Assembly (NCBI GenBank): GCA_039707465.1
Contig: CM077647.1
Span: 117,120,610 to 117,184,609, forward strand
DNA length: 64,000 bases
Direction: 5' to 3'
Source of the DNA: Rhabdophis nuchalis
Lineage: Eukaryota > Chordata > Lepidosauria > Squamata > Natricidae
Positions 1-9,633 of the stretch are shown here, one piece after another (the first letter of the stretch is position 1; each line of letters opens with the position of its first letter). The translations under genes and the position numbers were made by a program. The notes under the pieces are model-generated. The model did no database searches. It was not told where the DNA came from and was given only the letters and a program-made list of their open reading frames with translations.

Positions 1-105
1 ATCATTTTCCAAGATGTGAGTTATTTGACTGCCAAATTAACTTGCATAAAATATAATCATGTGCTTGGCAGTTGGCCATGAATATAATTCCTTTGGTTAC
101 TGCAG

Positions 106-218
106 ATAGTATCTTTACTTCAGATCTCTTGCCAGAAAATGCAGATATTGGATATAGGGAACATCACTTTAGCTGTCTTGTGTTACCTCCACCGGAAGAT
201 ACCACACTCCTCAGAAAG
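106..218 (+). CDS. Candidate internal exon of an unidentified host gene
   Basis: A 113-bp segment lies between a splice acceptor (pyrimidine-rich stretch ending in TTACTGCAG at 105) and a strong donor (AAG|GTAATG at 218/219). Only the frame starting at 108 looks coding. It gives 37 codons with ordinary composition, including SIFTSDLLPENADIGYREHH and a PPPEDTT motif, and ends exactly at a codon boundary. The frame that starts two bases earlier is open too but reads less like protein. There is no RT, gag or transposase motif, so I take it as a host exon rather than repeat debris. The next phase-compatible candidate exon is at 27932. I do not recognise the protein. Confidence 0.5.
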
Positions 219-559
219 GTAATGCCACCAACCATAACAACATAAACATAAATTTCTTCCAGAAATTCATACAAACTATAATGGGCTGATACAAGGTTCC
301 TGATTCAACCGGCTGGCATTTCACTGCAGTGAAGAATGAATGAATGTGCTTTTGAATGGCTCCTTGCCATTTAACCTAGCTGAAAAACCTTTCCTCTCAT
401 GATCCGCATGCCCAGAAAAAAATTGCTATCATCATGTCAGATGAAGAAGAGTAATGGGGCAAGAGGAACTTTCCTTTCATGGCATCAGCATAATATCAGT
501 TAGTACTGATATGTCTAACTGTTCTCCAAGGCAAGCAGAATGTCTGGTGGACTGTAGAT
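219..559. other. Intron-like sequence, no feature seen
   Basis: Unique-looking AT-rich sequence follows the donor site. I see no open frame, repeat ends or RNA-like structure. Confidence 0.4.
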
Positions 560-830
560 AAAACATGAGCCAGCAGTGTGCTACAGCTGCCAAAAGAGCT
601 GGTGACATCTTGGGCTACATCAACAGTGGCATAACATCAAAATCCCAGAAAGTGATAGTTTCCCCTAGACAAATCATAATTTTGTTTGGATCATCACAAT
701 ACCAGTTTGAATGCAGAGGAACTGAAAAGAGAAAAGCAACAAAGATAGCTAAGAGTTTGGAGACTAAATCCCATGAAGAACAATTAAAAGAACTGGGCAT
801 GTTTATTAAATTTAATAAAATTTAATAATA
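560..830 (+). mobile_element. CR1 LINE fragment (RT 3' part)
   Basis: The translated strand shows the CR1 C-terminal block: MSQQCATAAKRAGDILGYIN, then a decayed SREV-type segment, then RGTEKRKATKIAKSLETKSH and EEQLKELGM. These match the CR1 pattern NMSQQC-AAKKAN-ILG-I, ERVQRRATKMI-GLE, YEERL-ELG. Frameshifts and a missing middle show it is an old dead copy. Faint CR1 3' sequence may continue to about 1030. Confidence 0.6.
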
Positions 831-1082
831 AATACCCGAAGAAGAAATGGTGAAGAGGAGTTCTACTAGCAGCTTTCTGATATTGTAAGGTCTATTGTGG
901 CTATGTTTAAGGGAAGAACAAGAATCAGTAAAGGAAAGCTTTACAATTTCCTGCATTTTTAAGCAGCGGAGTAGCCTGCCTACTGGAATTATGAGAAGGT
1001 TTTCAGGCAAAAGCAGGGGAGTCATTTATTTGGAATGGTCTGATACAAGCAACAAAGTTACAGTCATACAGTCATAACAACC

Positions 1083-1228
1083 TGGTGAGCTGGCTTGGGC
1101 CAAAAGAGAGTGAGTGGCCAGTGGCCCAAGGTCACACAGCTGCCTTCCATGGCTAAGGCAGGATTAAAACTCATAATCTCCCACTTTCTAGCCTGGCATC
1201 TTAATCACTAACCTAATTGGCTCTCATA
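1083..1228 (-). mobile_element. tRNA-derived SINE fragment (Sauria-type head)
   Basis: Read on the minus strand it starts GAGAGCCAATTAGG and continues TTAGTGATTAAGATGCCAGG, then a GAGATTATGAGTT box-B-like stretch, then TGACCTTGGGCCACTGGCCA. This is the tRNA-related head found in squamate SINEs. The same head recurs at 20215, 36155 and 60240, and partially at 25965. Confidence 0.6.
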
Positions 1229-2080
1229 AATAAACTCCTTTATAGAATACTTGGGTATTTAAATAAATAAATATGCTAAACATGAAGCAATTAATTCATT
1301 TCAGCATACTAGATAAACTGAGAGTAGCTGTATATTTTATAACAAGGATTCTTTGTGGAACAATTTTCTTAACTTGTTCTCCTGATGCTGCTAAGAAAGT
1401 GGCAGGAAGCCTACAACTCTTAATGTAATTTGTAACTTGTACTATCCGGGAAGAGTCTAATTGAACCCTTAGCTCTTCTATCAAGCAAAATTTGGGGAGT
1501 TTCCAAAGAAGTATGTCTCCGCCAATAATTATACATCTTTATTTCTGAATGGGAACATACCATAGATATTCTAACTTGCAATTCTTTTATCCACACCCAA
1601 TATTCTCCACAAATGATATCACTGCTTTTGTTCTAAGAGTATTACATGTTTTAAATCCAATACTTCAATCACATATAAAACCATGGGCTTATTTTCCATG
1701 AATCACATGTTTGATTCCCCCCCGCCCCCCTAAAATTAAGAAGTAAGGAGGAAACAAAACAGCACAGAGCAGGGTGCAGAGCAAAACACAAAGGAAGATT
1801 GGGTGGAGAGGAAGAAGACCGAAGGATAGATATAGGCAGCTATGGTTATGGGTAAGAGGGAAAAGGTTCAGAAAGATCAATGGGCAGGTCCACACACAGA
1901 TGAAGCAGAAGAAGAAGAAAGGTCTTGCTATGCTTACCCCATAAGATCCAACTTTGTGTTTCTGCCAAAATTTGTAACAGGCAAAAATTCTAGGTTTGGG
2001 TTCTGCTGAACCACAGACCACATAGGATGAATCACAAGCAAACCTTCCCAAATTCACTGGTTTGGAGATTAAAACAGAGT
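1229..2080. other. No assignable feature
   Basis: AT-rich at first, then a purine-rich stretch (1740-1920). A 122-codon minus-strand frame at 1689-2057 is low in complexity (F/C/L-rich) and shows no domain. I do not call it a gene. Confidence 0.4.
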
Positions 2081-2137
2081 AGGGTAGGGTAGGGTAGGGT
2101 AGGGTAGAATAGAATAGAATAGAATAGAATAGAATAA
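2081..2137. repeat. Pentamer array, (GGGTA)n changing to (GAATA)n
   Basis: About five units of AGGGT are followed by about six units of AGAAT in register. The array directly abuts the 3' end of a minus-strand CR1, so it is the pentameric tail typical of CR1 insertion ends, later expanded and partly changed by G-A substitution. Confidence 0.8.
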
Positions 2138-2760
2138 CAGTTGGAAGGGACTTGGAGGTCTTCTAGTCCAACCCTCTGCCTAGGCAGGAAACCCTACATC
2201 ACTTCAGACAAATGGTTATCCAACATCTTCTTAAAAACTTCCAGTGTTGGGGCATTCACAACTTCTGGAGGCAAGCTGTTCCACTCATTAATTGTTCTAA
2301 CTGTCAGGAAATTTCTCCTTAGTTCTAGGTTGCTTCTCTCCTTGATTAGTTTCCACCCATTGCTTCTTCTCGTGCTCTCAGGTGCTTTGGAGAATAGCTT
2401 CTCTCTTCTTTGTAGCATCCCCTGAAATATTGGAAGACTGCTATCATGTCTCCCCTAGTCCTTCTTTTCATTAAACTAGACATACCCAGTTCCTGCAACC
2501 GTTCCTCATATGTTTTAGTCTCTAGTCCCTTAATCATCTTTGTTGCTCTTCTCTGCACTCTTTCTAGAGTCTCCACATCTTTTTTTACATTGTGGTGAGC
2601 AAAGCTGAATGCAGTATTCCAAGTGTAGCCTTACCAAGGCATTATAAAGTGGTATTAACACTTCTCGTGATCCTGATTCTATCCCTCTGTTTATGCAGCC
2701 TAGAACTGTGTTGGCTTTTTTGGCATGTCTGATTGAAATATATATAATCATGTCTGATTT
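2138..2760 (-). mobile_element. CR1 LINE, 5'-truncated, 3' end with pentamer tail
   Basis: Three overlapping minus-strand frames together give the CR1 RT C-terminus. They are AKKANTVLGCINRGIESGSR at about 2700, ERVQRRATKMIKGLE and YEERLQELGM at about 2560-2480, and the terminal block RRNFLTVRTINEWNSLPPEV at about 2300. The 3' UTR read on the minus strand is the classic GACCTCCAAGTCCCTTCCAA followed by the TATTC-type tail. Two frameshifts make it non-functional. Confidence 0.85.
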
Positions 2761-2774
2761 TAATCATGTCTGAT

Positions 2775-2803
2775 TTATATATATATATATATACATACAT
2801 ACA

Positions 2804-2855
<52 letters not shown>

Positions 2856-2891
2856 CATACATACATATATACATAAATATATATATATATG
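2775..2891. repeat. (TA)n/(CATA)n microsatellite
   Basis: Alternating TATATA blocks surround about ten ATAC/CATA units. An ATCATGTCTGATT motif is repeated just upstream at 2750-2775. Confidence 0.95.
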
Positions 2892-3316
2892 AGAGAATAT
2901 TTGCACAGCTCCTGTTTTGAGGCCCGATTCTGCCTTTGCGTGTGGCTAGCTGTCACTGTTTCTGGTGCTTCTGCTGACAAGAGACATGAACTGCAAATAT
3001 ACTACAACAATTGTGCTAATTGAGCAATGTTCTGAGAATCTGTCTATATCAGTTGCAGTTTCTGGAAAAATGAAGAAATACCACTAGATGAAGTCATACT
3101 TAAGAAGATATTGGACTATGCAGAAATGGACAGACTTACATTGAAGATTAAACAGAAAGAAGATACAAAATACAATCAAACATGGAATTCATTCCTAATC
3201 TTTACCCCTTTTTTCCCAGCCAATGGCTGATAAAATGGGGTAAAGATTGAGAATATAGTTTGTATTTTTAAGCAAGCAAAATAATCCAGGCAACATGTTT
3301 ATTAAGCACTAATAAG
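2892..3316. other. No assignable feature
   Basis: Unique-looking sequence up to the 5' truncation point of the next LINE. I see no repeat ends or convincing open frame. Confidence 0.4.
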
Positions 3317-4142
3317 CCCGCGGATAGGGCTCGCAATCTGGGATTCCCGGCTGTCATTGGATGACCATATGGCAGCCATGACCAGGGGGGCATTTTATCA
3401 GGTGCACCTGATATGCCAGTTGCGCCCCTATCTAGATCGTGACGCCTTACGCACGGTCACTCAAGCGCTCGTCACCTCCCGCCTGGACTATTGCAATGCT
3501 CTCTACATGGGGCTTCCCTTGAGGTGCACCCGGAGGCTCCAGCTAGTCCAGAATGCGGCCGCGCAGGGGATCCTGGGAGTATCTCGATACTCCCATGTAA
3601 CACCTCTCCTGCGCGAGCTGCACTGGCTGCCTGTGGTCTTCCGGGTGCACTTCAAGGTGCTAGTAACCATCTTCAAAGCGCTCCATGGCACGGGACCTGG
3701 CTATCTGCGGGACTGCCTCCTACCACATACCTCCCTTAGACCTGTCCGCTCCCACAGGGTGGGCCTCCTCATGGTGCCATCAGCCGGACAATGCCAACGG
3801 GTGGCTCCCAGGGGGAGAGCCTTCTCTGTGGTGGGGCCTGCCCTCTGGAACGACCTACCCCCCAACTTTTGGATCATCACGGACCTACACCTCTTCCGCC
3901 GGGAACTAAAGACACATCTATTTCAAGAGGCCGGCCTGGCTTAGTTTTAATGGATATAGTTTTAATTGATTTTAACCCTTTTTCTAATCTAAATTTTAGC
4001 ACAGACCTTAATTTAATCTATTTTTAACTGTTTTGTACTGTATTGTTTTATATTTTTTATATTTCTGTGCACCGCCCTGAGTCCCCTTGGGGAGATAGGG
4101 CGGTATACAAATTTGAATAATAAATAAAATAAATAAATAAAT
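3317..4142 (+). mobile_element. L2/CR1-like LINE, 5'-truncated copy (a)
   Basis: An open frame from 3357 to 3944 encodes the C-terminal half of a Jockey-superfamily reverse transcriptase. Conserved blocks in order are SRLDYCNALYMGLPLRCTRR, LQLVQNAAA, HVTPLLRELHWLPV, FKVLVTIFKALHGTGP and a terminal ALWNDLPP followed by LKTHLF. The 3' UTR has a hairpin (arms CCGCCCT and AGGGCGG around CCCCTTGGGG, 4072-4103) and a tail of (AAAT)n units. The RT catalytic half is missing, so the copy is dead, but its frame is unusually open and it is probably fairly young. Confidence 0.85.
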
Positions 4143-4184
4143 GTAATAGTAGAAAATTAATAAAACTGTATTCAAAAAGAAGAA

Positions 4185-4490
4185 GAAGACTGTCCACCGT
4201 GGCATTGTAGTCATCTGTGTTCAGCATAACTGTGCATCTTCTGTGTTGGTAAGATGGTGATGTTTGGATCCCTTCCTAGGGATGTCATTGTTCTCCTTTC
4301 CTGAATGGTGAGGTTGGGGTGAGTGGGCTTGGTACTGGCAAGGGCTGCAGATACTTTCATTCTTAATTGTTCGAACTATGAAGAGGTCTCTAGTCTCTAT
4401 GTCTCCATAGACATTCCTTGGTGAACTTGGGAGAGATGTGAAGGTGCCATTTTGGCCATTCCATTGTGGTCTCTTGTGGCATAAGGTTCT
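4185..4490 (-). mobile_element. Possible Penelope-like element RT fragment
   Basis: On the minus strand one frame reads LTIQERRTMTSLGRDPNITI then LPTQK, followed after a frameshift by a stretch resembling VLNTDDYNA. This matches the N-terminal signature of Penelope-like reverse transcriptases (D-NI-ILPADKG--VV-N--DY). Only about 90 codons are recognisable. Another LINE lineage with the same motif is the main alternative. Confidence 0.45.
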
Positions 4491-4557
4491 GTGCACATTA
4501 TTGGTTTTCTTACGGCAAGCTACTCACAGTAGTGGACTCTGATAGTGTGCTCTAGTA

Positions 4558-4981
4558 CCATCATGGTGAACCTATGGCACATGTGTCCAAATTGGCACGC
4601 AAAGCCATGTCACCCTGCATGCGCAGCCTTGCCTGTTTGTCTTCTGGGTTTCTGGCGCACATGCATATGTGATGATTAGCTGTCCTTTGTGCATGTGGCA
4701 GTACTGAAAACCGATATATTCATGCGCACCAGCCATCTCATTGTCAGGTGCACATGCACGCCAGAACCCATTCAGTTGGACATTCAGCTTTTCCAGAGCG
4801 CGGCCCCAACGTGATCCCTTCATGTGTGTAGCAGTGCCAAAAACTGCCCTGCGCATGCATGCCGGCAAGCATGCATGTTAGAACCCAGAAGTTCGGCTTT
4901 TCCAGAGCGCGGCCCCGATTAATGCACAGGTCTCTGCACATCCTTTTCTGCACTCGGTGCCAAAAAGGTTTGCCAGCACTG
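4558..4981. mobile_element. hAT-type MITE with perfect 8-bp TSD
   Basis: Imperfect terminal inverted repeats (CCATCATGGTGAACCT at the left, CAGTGCTGGCAAACCT as the complement of the right end) bound a 424-bp element. It is flanked on both sides by CTCTAGTA (4550-4557 and 4982-4989). The GC-rich interior repeats a TTTTCCAGAGCGCGGCCCC motif twice. No transposase frame is present. The same family recurs at 40404. Confidence 0.85.
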
Positions 4982-5039
4982 CTCTAGTATGTCTCTTTTC
5001 TATGCCTTTCCCCTGGCTGAACTTGATGTCAGCACTCTT

Positions 5040-6900
5040 AGGTAAACTAGACCAGGAAATCAGCTACACAGGACGATTAAAACTACTTTTATGAGGTAGA
5101 ACTGGCTAAAATGGAGGAACTGGAGGGATATACCTTTTTTAGGTACATTAGTGACAGAAGAAGAAAAAACGGTGCAATCACCTCCTCCCCAAAAGGCAAT
5201 CATTCTTATGTTAAGGGAGGCCCAGCTACAGCAAACCATCTAATACTTCTGCAGAGAGTCTTCTCAGAAGTGGATGCCAGAAACAAAAAAAAAGGCTGGG
5301 GAAATCATGCCAGTCCTAGCAGCGCAGCTTCTTTTCCAGGTGAAGATGGCAGGTAAGCCAGCCCGCTTAAATCTTGATAAAGTAATGGGTCCAGATGTAT
5401 TCATCCTAGAGTTCTAAGGGATCCTCTAGGTGTGCTCACTGGACAATTAACTGACCTGCTTAACCAGTTTCTTATAACAGGTGAAGTTCCCCAGGACTGA
5501 TGAACAACTAATATTGTACCCATCCACAAGAAGAGGGTCAGGAAAGAAATTGGAAATTATCGGCCAGTGAGCTTAACACCCGCAGTAATGAAGTTAATGG
5601 TCATTTACAAGTGCATAACTTTATGTGACTAAAGGAGCATGCTTCTCCTAAGGATAGACCCTCGTCAAACTAATCTGATTGACTTTTTAAACTCACAATT
5701 TTAATGTCACAATTTGGGGGGGGGGAATAAAGGTGATGCTGTCAACATAGCCTATCTGGATTTTAGCAAAGCATTTTATATAGTTCCACATAATGAGCTC
5801 ATAAAAAGAAGTTGTACACCCCTGGGCGGTCTAGTGGATAGGAAGTTGGTTCAGGGATCGATCCCAATGTGTGATGGTTAAGGGGCACTGTCTGAACAGA
5901 GACCAGTCGCTAGCGATGTATCACAAGGCTCAGTCGTAGGTCTTGTTCTGTCCCATGTGCTTCTAAGTGATATAACAGGACGACGACTGGGTAAGGATTG
6001 TTTTTTCTGCTGATGATTATAAAGTTGTATAATAGAGTTGACCTTCCTGAGGGTATTCGTAATGATTTGGCATTGCTGGGAAATCGGTTCAAAATATGGA
6101 GACTGCAGTTCAATGTTTCTAAGTGTAAGATGATGGACTTGGGGAAAAAGAAACCTCTGTACTGTACCCCCAATACAGTGCTAGACAGAACAAGAGTAGA
6201 AAAGGATTCAGGTGTGCTCATAGCTCAGGTGTGCAAAACGAGTTTAACAGTGTGGCCGGGCAGTTGTGAAGGCAAACACAATTCTGGGATGCATCGCTAG
6301 AGGGATCAGCAGCAGGAAAAAGGAGTCCTGATCCCGCTACAGAAGGGTATAGTTAGGCCCCATTTGGAATGCCATCTCCTATTCTGAAGACCTCCCATAG
6401 AAAAGATATTGATAAGACTGAGCGAGTCCAGAGATGGGCAACAAAAATGGTGCAAGGTCAGGAGGACAAAATGTATCAGGAGAGACTGAGGAACTGAATA
6501 TGTACAGCCTGGAGGGCAGAAGGGAAAGTGGAGCGGGGGACATGACTGAAACCTTTAATATATTGAGAATGTGAATAAGGTTCTAGAAGGCCGTATTTTC
6601 AATGTTAAGCAAAAATCAATAACACAGGGCAATACCATCAAACTGACAGGAGGATGGTTCAAAAGTAATGTTATTTCTTCACAGAAAAAATAATGGAAGC
6701 TTGGAACAAATTTCTAATGGGTCAGTTATTAGTAACTGAGTTTAAACATTCTTGGGTTAAACAAATATTCATCATCCAACAAAAATTCAAAAAGTAAAAT
6801 AACACTTACATTTAAAAATTATAATAAAAAAATGCTCAAAATGCAGATTTGATGGACCACTGGGTCTTTTTCTGCCATCAGTTTTCTGTTTCTATGTTTA
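5040..6900 (+). mobile_element. CR1 LINE, long decayed copy
   Basis: Fragments of the CR1 ORF2 RT appear in order. A K--GPD-I-P-VL-like block is at about 5385-5420, a decayed (TGEVP-DW)-like and NYRPVSLTP block at 5480-5580, and an LDFSKAF-like block at about 5757. An R-DLALLGNRF/KCKMMDLGKK block is at 6060-6150, and an ERVQR-ATKMV / YQERLRN-like block at 6420-6490. The 3' end at 6850-6900 reads GATGGACCACTGGGTC then TGTTTCTATG, a known CR1-type terminus. Many stops and frameshifts are present. Confidence 0.75.
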
Positions 6901-7339
6901 TTGAGATTAGTTTAATAACAGAATCTTGCAACTTTGGTTATGCTGCACTTTCTCCCCCCTTCTTATGCTCCAATGAATTAGGGAGGAGTCTTCTGGAGCT
7001 GCTTTCAAATGCTAATTTTATTTCTTCAGGCTTAAATAATGCTTTGGCCCCCTTTGTCCAGATAATGATTCTAGCATATTTCTGTTAAAGTTATTGCTCT
7101 TACCGTGTACTTACCTAGCACTCTAATTCCATGACAAAACTTATTTATTAACAATTGATCCTTTCCCAGCTTTACCTTACACTCTCTCCATACTTGTTAT
7201 CTCCCAGCAAAGGAAATTAGGCACAGATCTACCATTCCTCAAAGTAATCCCATACCTGTATTTGGAAATAGCTGGACTGAGAAGGATTGAGGCATATTAG
7301 GAGCAGTTCCTCCCATTTCACTACACTGAGCCTCCCTCC
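6901..7339. other. No assignable feature
   Basis: A short open frame over 6849-7088 shows no domain. I see nothing else. Confidence 0.35.
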
Positions 7340-7474
7340 CAGTGGTGGGTTTCAAATTTTTTAGAACCTACTCTGTAGGTGTGGCCTATTTTGTGGGCGT
7401 GGCTTGGCAGTCATGTGACAGGGTGGGAGTGGCCACCTTTTAAAATGTGGTGAAACTCATTTAACAACGCTCTT

Positions 7475-8906
7475 TTTTTATTTTTATTTTTTTTATTGAA
7501 AAAGTTTTATTGGTTTTACATTTTTTAACAGGATAGGGTAATGGTTACAAAGAAATTTTGAGAGCATTCACGTTAGAGTCGTCGGACCTTCCGAGACCTC
7601 AAAATACACAATAAAAAAGTTATCATAGAAAGCATTTTCCATACCACTACAAGATGAAAGCAAGTATATTTGCCTAAATTCTCCGTTCCATGCTGTCAGA
7701 CATTTACAAAAAGTCCAGATAGAAATATTATGCAAAATTGTTCAAGAAAAATCAAGGCAAAGTTATTTTTTTGATCTAAGTCTTTTGGCTATTGTATCTT
7801 CTTTCTCTCCTCCCTGGCCCCCCGTGGGCGGGGCCGTGGCCCCCTCCGTCCCCCCTGGATCTTCCCCCAGGACAGAGGAATGTTTTTTAAAAAAGGCTTC
7901 CGCCTCAGCAACTGTTTTAATCTTTACTCTACCTCCTTCCCAGAACACCAGCATCCCTTCAGGCGTCATCCACTTGAACCAAATCCCGTGATCAAACAAG
8001 GTTTTAGACAAGAAGGAAAATTTCCTTCTTAAATCTCTAATTTTTCTAGGGATCTGCTTCAAGATAGTGACCGTTTCTCGTTGATAAGTTAAAGGTTTCT
8101 CTCTCTGCGCTTTCAGGATTTCCTCTCTGGTTGACCTTCTAACAAATTTCACATGTATCTCTCTAGGCACTTCATTTATCCTGGCATATGCTGAGTTAAT
8201 TCTGTAGGCTAGGTCAATGTCCCCCCTGATCTCATCCTTAGGTTTTTGTAAATAGTCTGCTAAAATTGTGCTCATAAGATCAGAGAGGCATTCACCAGAT
8301 TCCTCAGAAACATTTTGAAATCTCAAAAAGTATGTCATTCTTTCCATATCCATCCTAGACACATGCCCATTTATTTCCACAACCTCATTAGTGACATTTT
8401 TAATTTCCCCCTTGGCCCCCTCCAACCCCCCTTCCAGTTCTTTATTCTTCTGTGTGTTATCCAGCACTTGTCTTCTTGTATCCAACAACTCTTTCTTGAA
8501 GATAATATTTTCAGCCCTCTGGGCCTTTATTTCTGATATCAAAGTTAGCATAGAGGTTTCAAGAGAAGCCATCCTTTGTTCCAAATTTACAAGTGCTGCT
8601 TCTTGTGCCATGGTTAAAAGTTAGAGTCACTGCCACCAAGATGGCGTTTTCCGGGTGGGGCTGGTGGGGCAAACCAGGAGCTCAGTTCAGTTCAGGGCTG
8701 TGAAGTTGCAAACAATTCAGAAACCAAAAGAGACACAGTTTCCCAGGTCAGCAAATAGTAATAACGAAGGTATTCCAGAGAAGAAGTCACAAATCCATCA
8801 AAAGAATTTTTTTTTTCAAAAATCCAGAGAGAGTCCTGCTTTCAAAGAGACGCTGGAAATTTTTCTTAGTTAAAATAGTCAGGCAGGGACAAAGAGAAGC
8901 CACTTC
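7475..8906 (-). mobile_element. ORF1-only L1 element (HAL1-like), copy 1
   Basis: On the minus strand the order is a leader of about 295 bp, ORF1 (8611-7763), a 3' UTR of about 270 bp ending TAAAACCAATAAAACTTTTT, then an A-rich tail. The flanking 10-mers CAACGCTCTT (7465-7474) and CACCGCTCTT (8907-8916) match 9/10 and fit an L1 target duplication. No ORF2, endonuclease or RT sequence is present. The second copy at 55719-57836 has the same architecture and a similar 3' UTR, which argues for a replicating non-autonomous lineage rather than one deletion. Confidence 0.8.
7763..8611 (-). CDS. L1 ORF1 protein, intact (nucleic-acid chaperone)
   Basis: An uninterrupted frame of 282 codons starts at an ATG in the context TTAACCATGGCA. 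L1 ORF1p is a trimeric RNA-binding chaperone that coats L1 RNA in the cytoplasm. Here residues about 5-100 form a heptad-rich coiled coil (LEQRMASLETSMLTLISEIK). Residues about 110-190 are the RRM-like domain, with YFLRFQNVSE and the REIHVKFVRRSTREEIL block. Residues about 190-250 are the C-terminal domain, with PEGMLVFWEGGRVKIKT. The Gly-rich, basic tail ends AKRLRSKK. Length is at the short end for ORF1p. It belongs to the L1 nested inside a hAT element. No partner ORF2 follows, so any mobility would need ORF2 in trans. Confidence 0.85.
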   Translation of the reverse strand: MAQEAALVNLEQRMASLETSMLTLISEIKAQRAENIIFKKELLDTRRQVLDNTQKNKELEGGLEGAKGEIKNVTNEVVEINGHVSRMDMERMTYFLRFQNVSEESGECLSDLMSTILADYLQKPKDEIRGDIDLAYRINSAYARINEVPREIHVKFVRRSTREEILKAQREKPLTYQRETVTILKQIPRKIRDLRRKFSFLSKTLFDHGIWFKWMTPEGMLVFWEGGRVKIKTVAEAEAFFKKHSSVLGEDPGGTEGATAPPTGGQGGEKEDTIAKRLRSKK

Positions 8907-8950
8907 CACCGCTCTTGCTTAGCAACCAAAATTTTGGACTCAATTGTGAT

Positions 8951-8957
8951 GATAAAT

Positions 8958-9045
<88 letters not shown>

Positions 9046-9083
9046 TCCTTCCTTCCTTCCTTCCTTTCCTTTCCTTTCCTTCC
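8951..9083. repeat. (TTTC)n then (CCTT)n microsatellite
   Basis: About 25 TTTC units pass into CCTT and CTTTC units. They create long spurious Ser/Phe/Leu or Lys/Glu frames on both strands. Confidence 0.97.
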
Positions 9084-9261
9084 CGTTGGGTCACTGGCAG
9101 CGGCGGGCCAGATTTACTTCCAGGTACGCCGGTGGAACCCCCTCTCACCGGTTCTCTAAATTTCACCAACCGGCTCTCGCGAGTAGGTGCGAGCCTGCAG
9201 AAACCCACCACTGCTCCCTCACCACCACTACACCTTTTGGCTGGGCCTGCCATTTTAAATA

Positions 9262-9633
9262 TAGGTAGTCCTCGACTTACAAAAGTTCATTTAGTGACCA
9301 TGCAAAGTTACAATGGCACTAAAAATGTGACGTGACCATTTTTCACACTTATGACCACTGCAGCATCCCCAGGATCATTGGTTCAAAATTCAGATGCTTG
9401 GCAACTGACTCATATTTCTGATAGTTGCAGTATCCTGGGGTCATGTGATCACTTACTGCAACCTTCTGACAAGCAATGTCAATGGGGAAGTCAGATTTAC
9501 TTAACAACTGCAGTGATTCACTTAACAACTGTGGCAAGATAGGTCATAAACTGGGGCAAAACTCATTAACAAATGTCTCACTTAGCAATAGAAATCTTGG
9601 GCTCAACTGTGGTTGTAAGTTGAGGATTACCTG
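9262..9633. mobile_element. TA-flanked MITE (Tc1/mariner-Tigger-like ends)
   Basis: The left end is TAGGTAGTCCTCGACTTAC and the right end is its inverse, GTAAGTTGAGGATTACCTG, flanked by TA dinucleotides. The interior shows repeated ACTTAACAACTG motifs and no transposase frame. The consensus terminus CAGGTAGTCCTC with a TA duplication fits a pogo/Tigger-like DNA transposon derivative. A second, inverted copy is at 19511. Confidence 0.7.

Larger units (their letters stand above)
7340..9213. mobile_element. hAT-type element split by a nested L1
   Basis: The left end is CAGTGGTGGGTTTCAAA (7340) and the right end AAACCCACCACTG (ending 9213), a clean inverted pair. The flanks CTCCCTCC (7332-7339) and CTCCCTCA (9214-9221) form a 7/8 target duplication. 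An ORF1-only L1 occupies 7475-8906, and a TTTC/CCTT array sits at 8951-9083. A related uninterrupted stretch at 17660-17835 shows that AACGCTCTT and GCTTAGCAACC were contiguous before the L1 arrived. There is no transposase frame. Confidence 0.8.

Noticed and set aside
1689..2057. 122-codon minus-strand frame with hydrophobic runs
   Set aside because: Composition bias from a purine-rich tract. No membrane-protein family or splice support.
2081..2110. GGGTA repeats considered as interstitial telomere sequence
   Set aside because: The unit is 5 bp, not TTAGGG, and it sits at a CR1 3' end where pentamer tails belong.
2642..2980. 112-codon frame rich in YIYIYV/CMYVCMYV
   Set aside because: Produced by the TA/CATA microsatellite.
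8879..9335. Frames of 117-133 codons with KERK or FLSFFLS repeats
   Set aside because: Produced by the TTTC/CCTT microsatellite.
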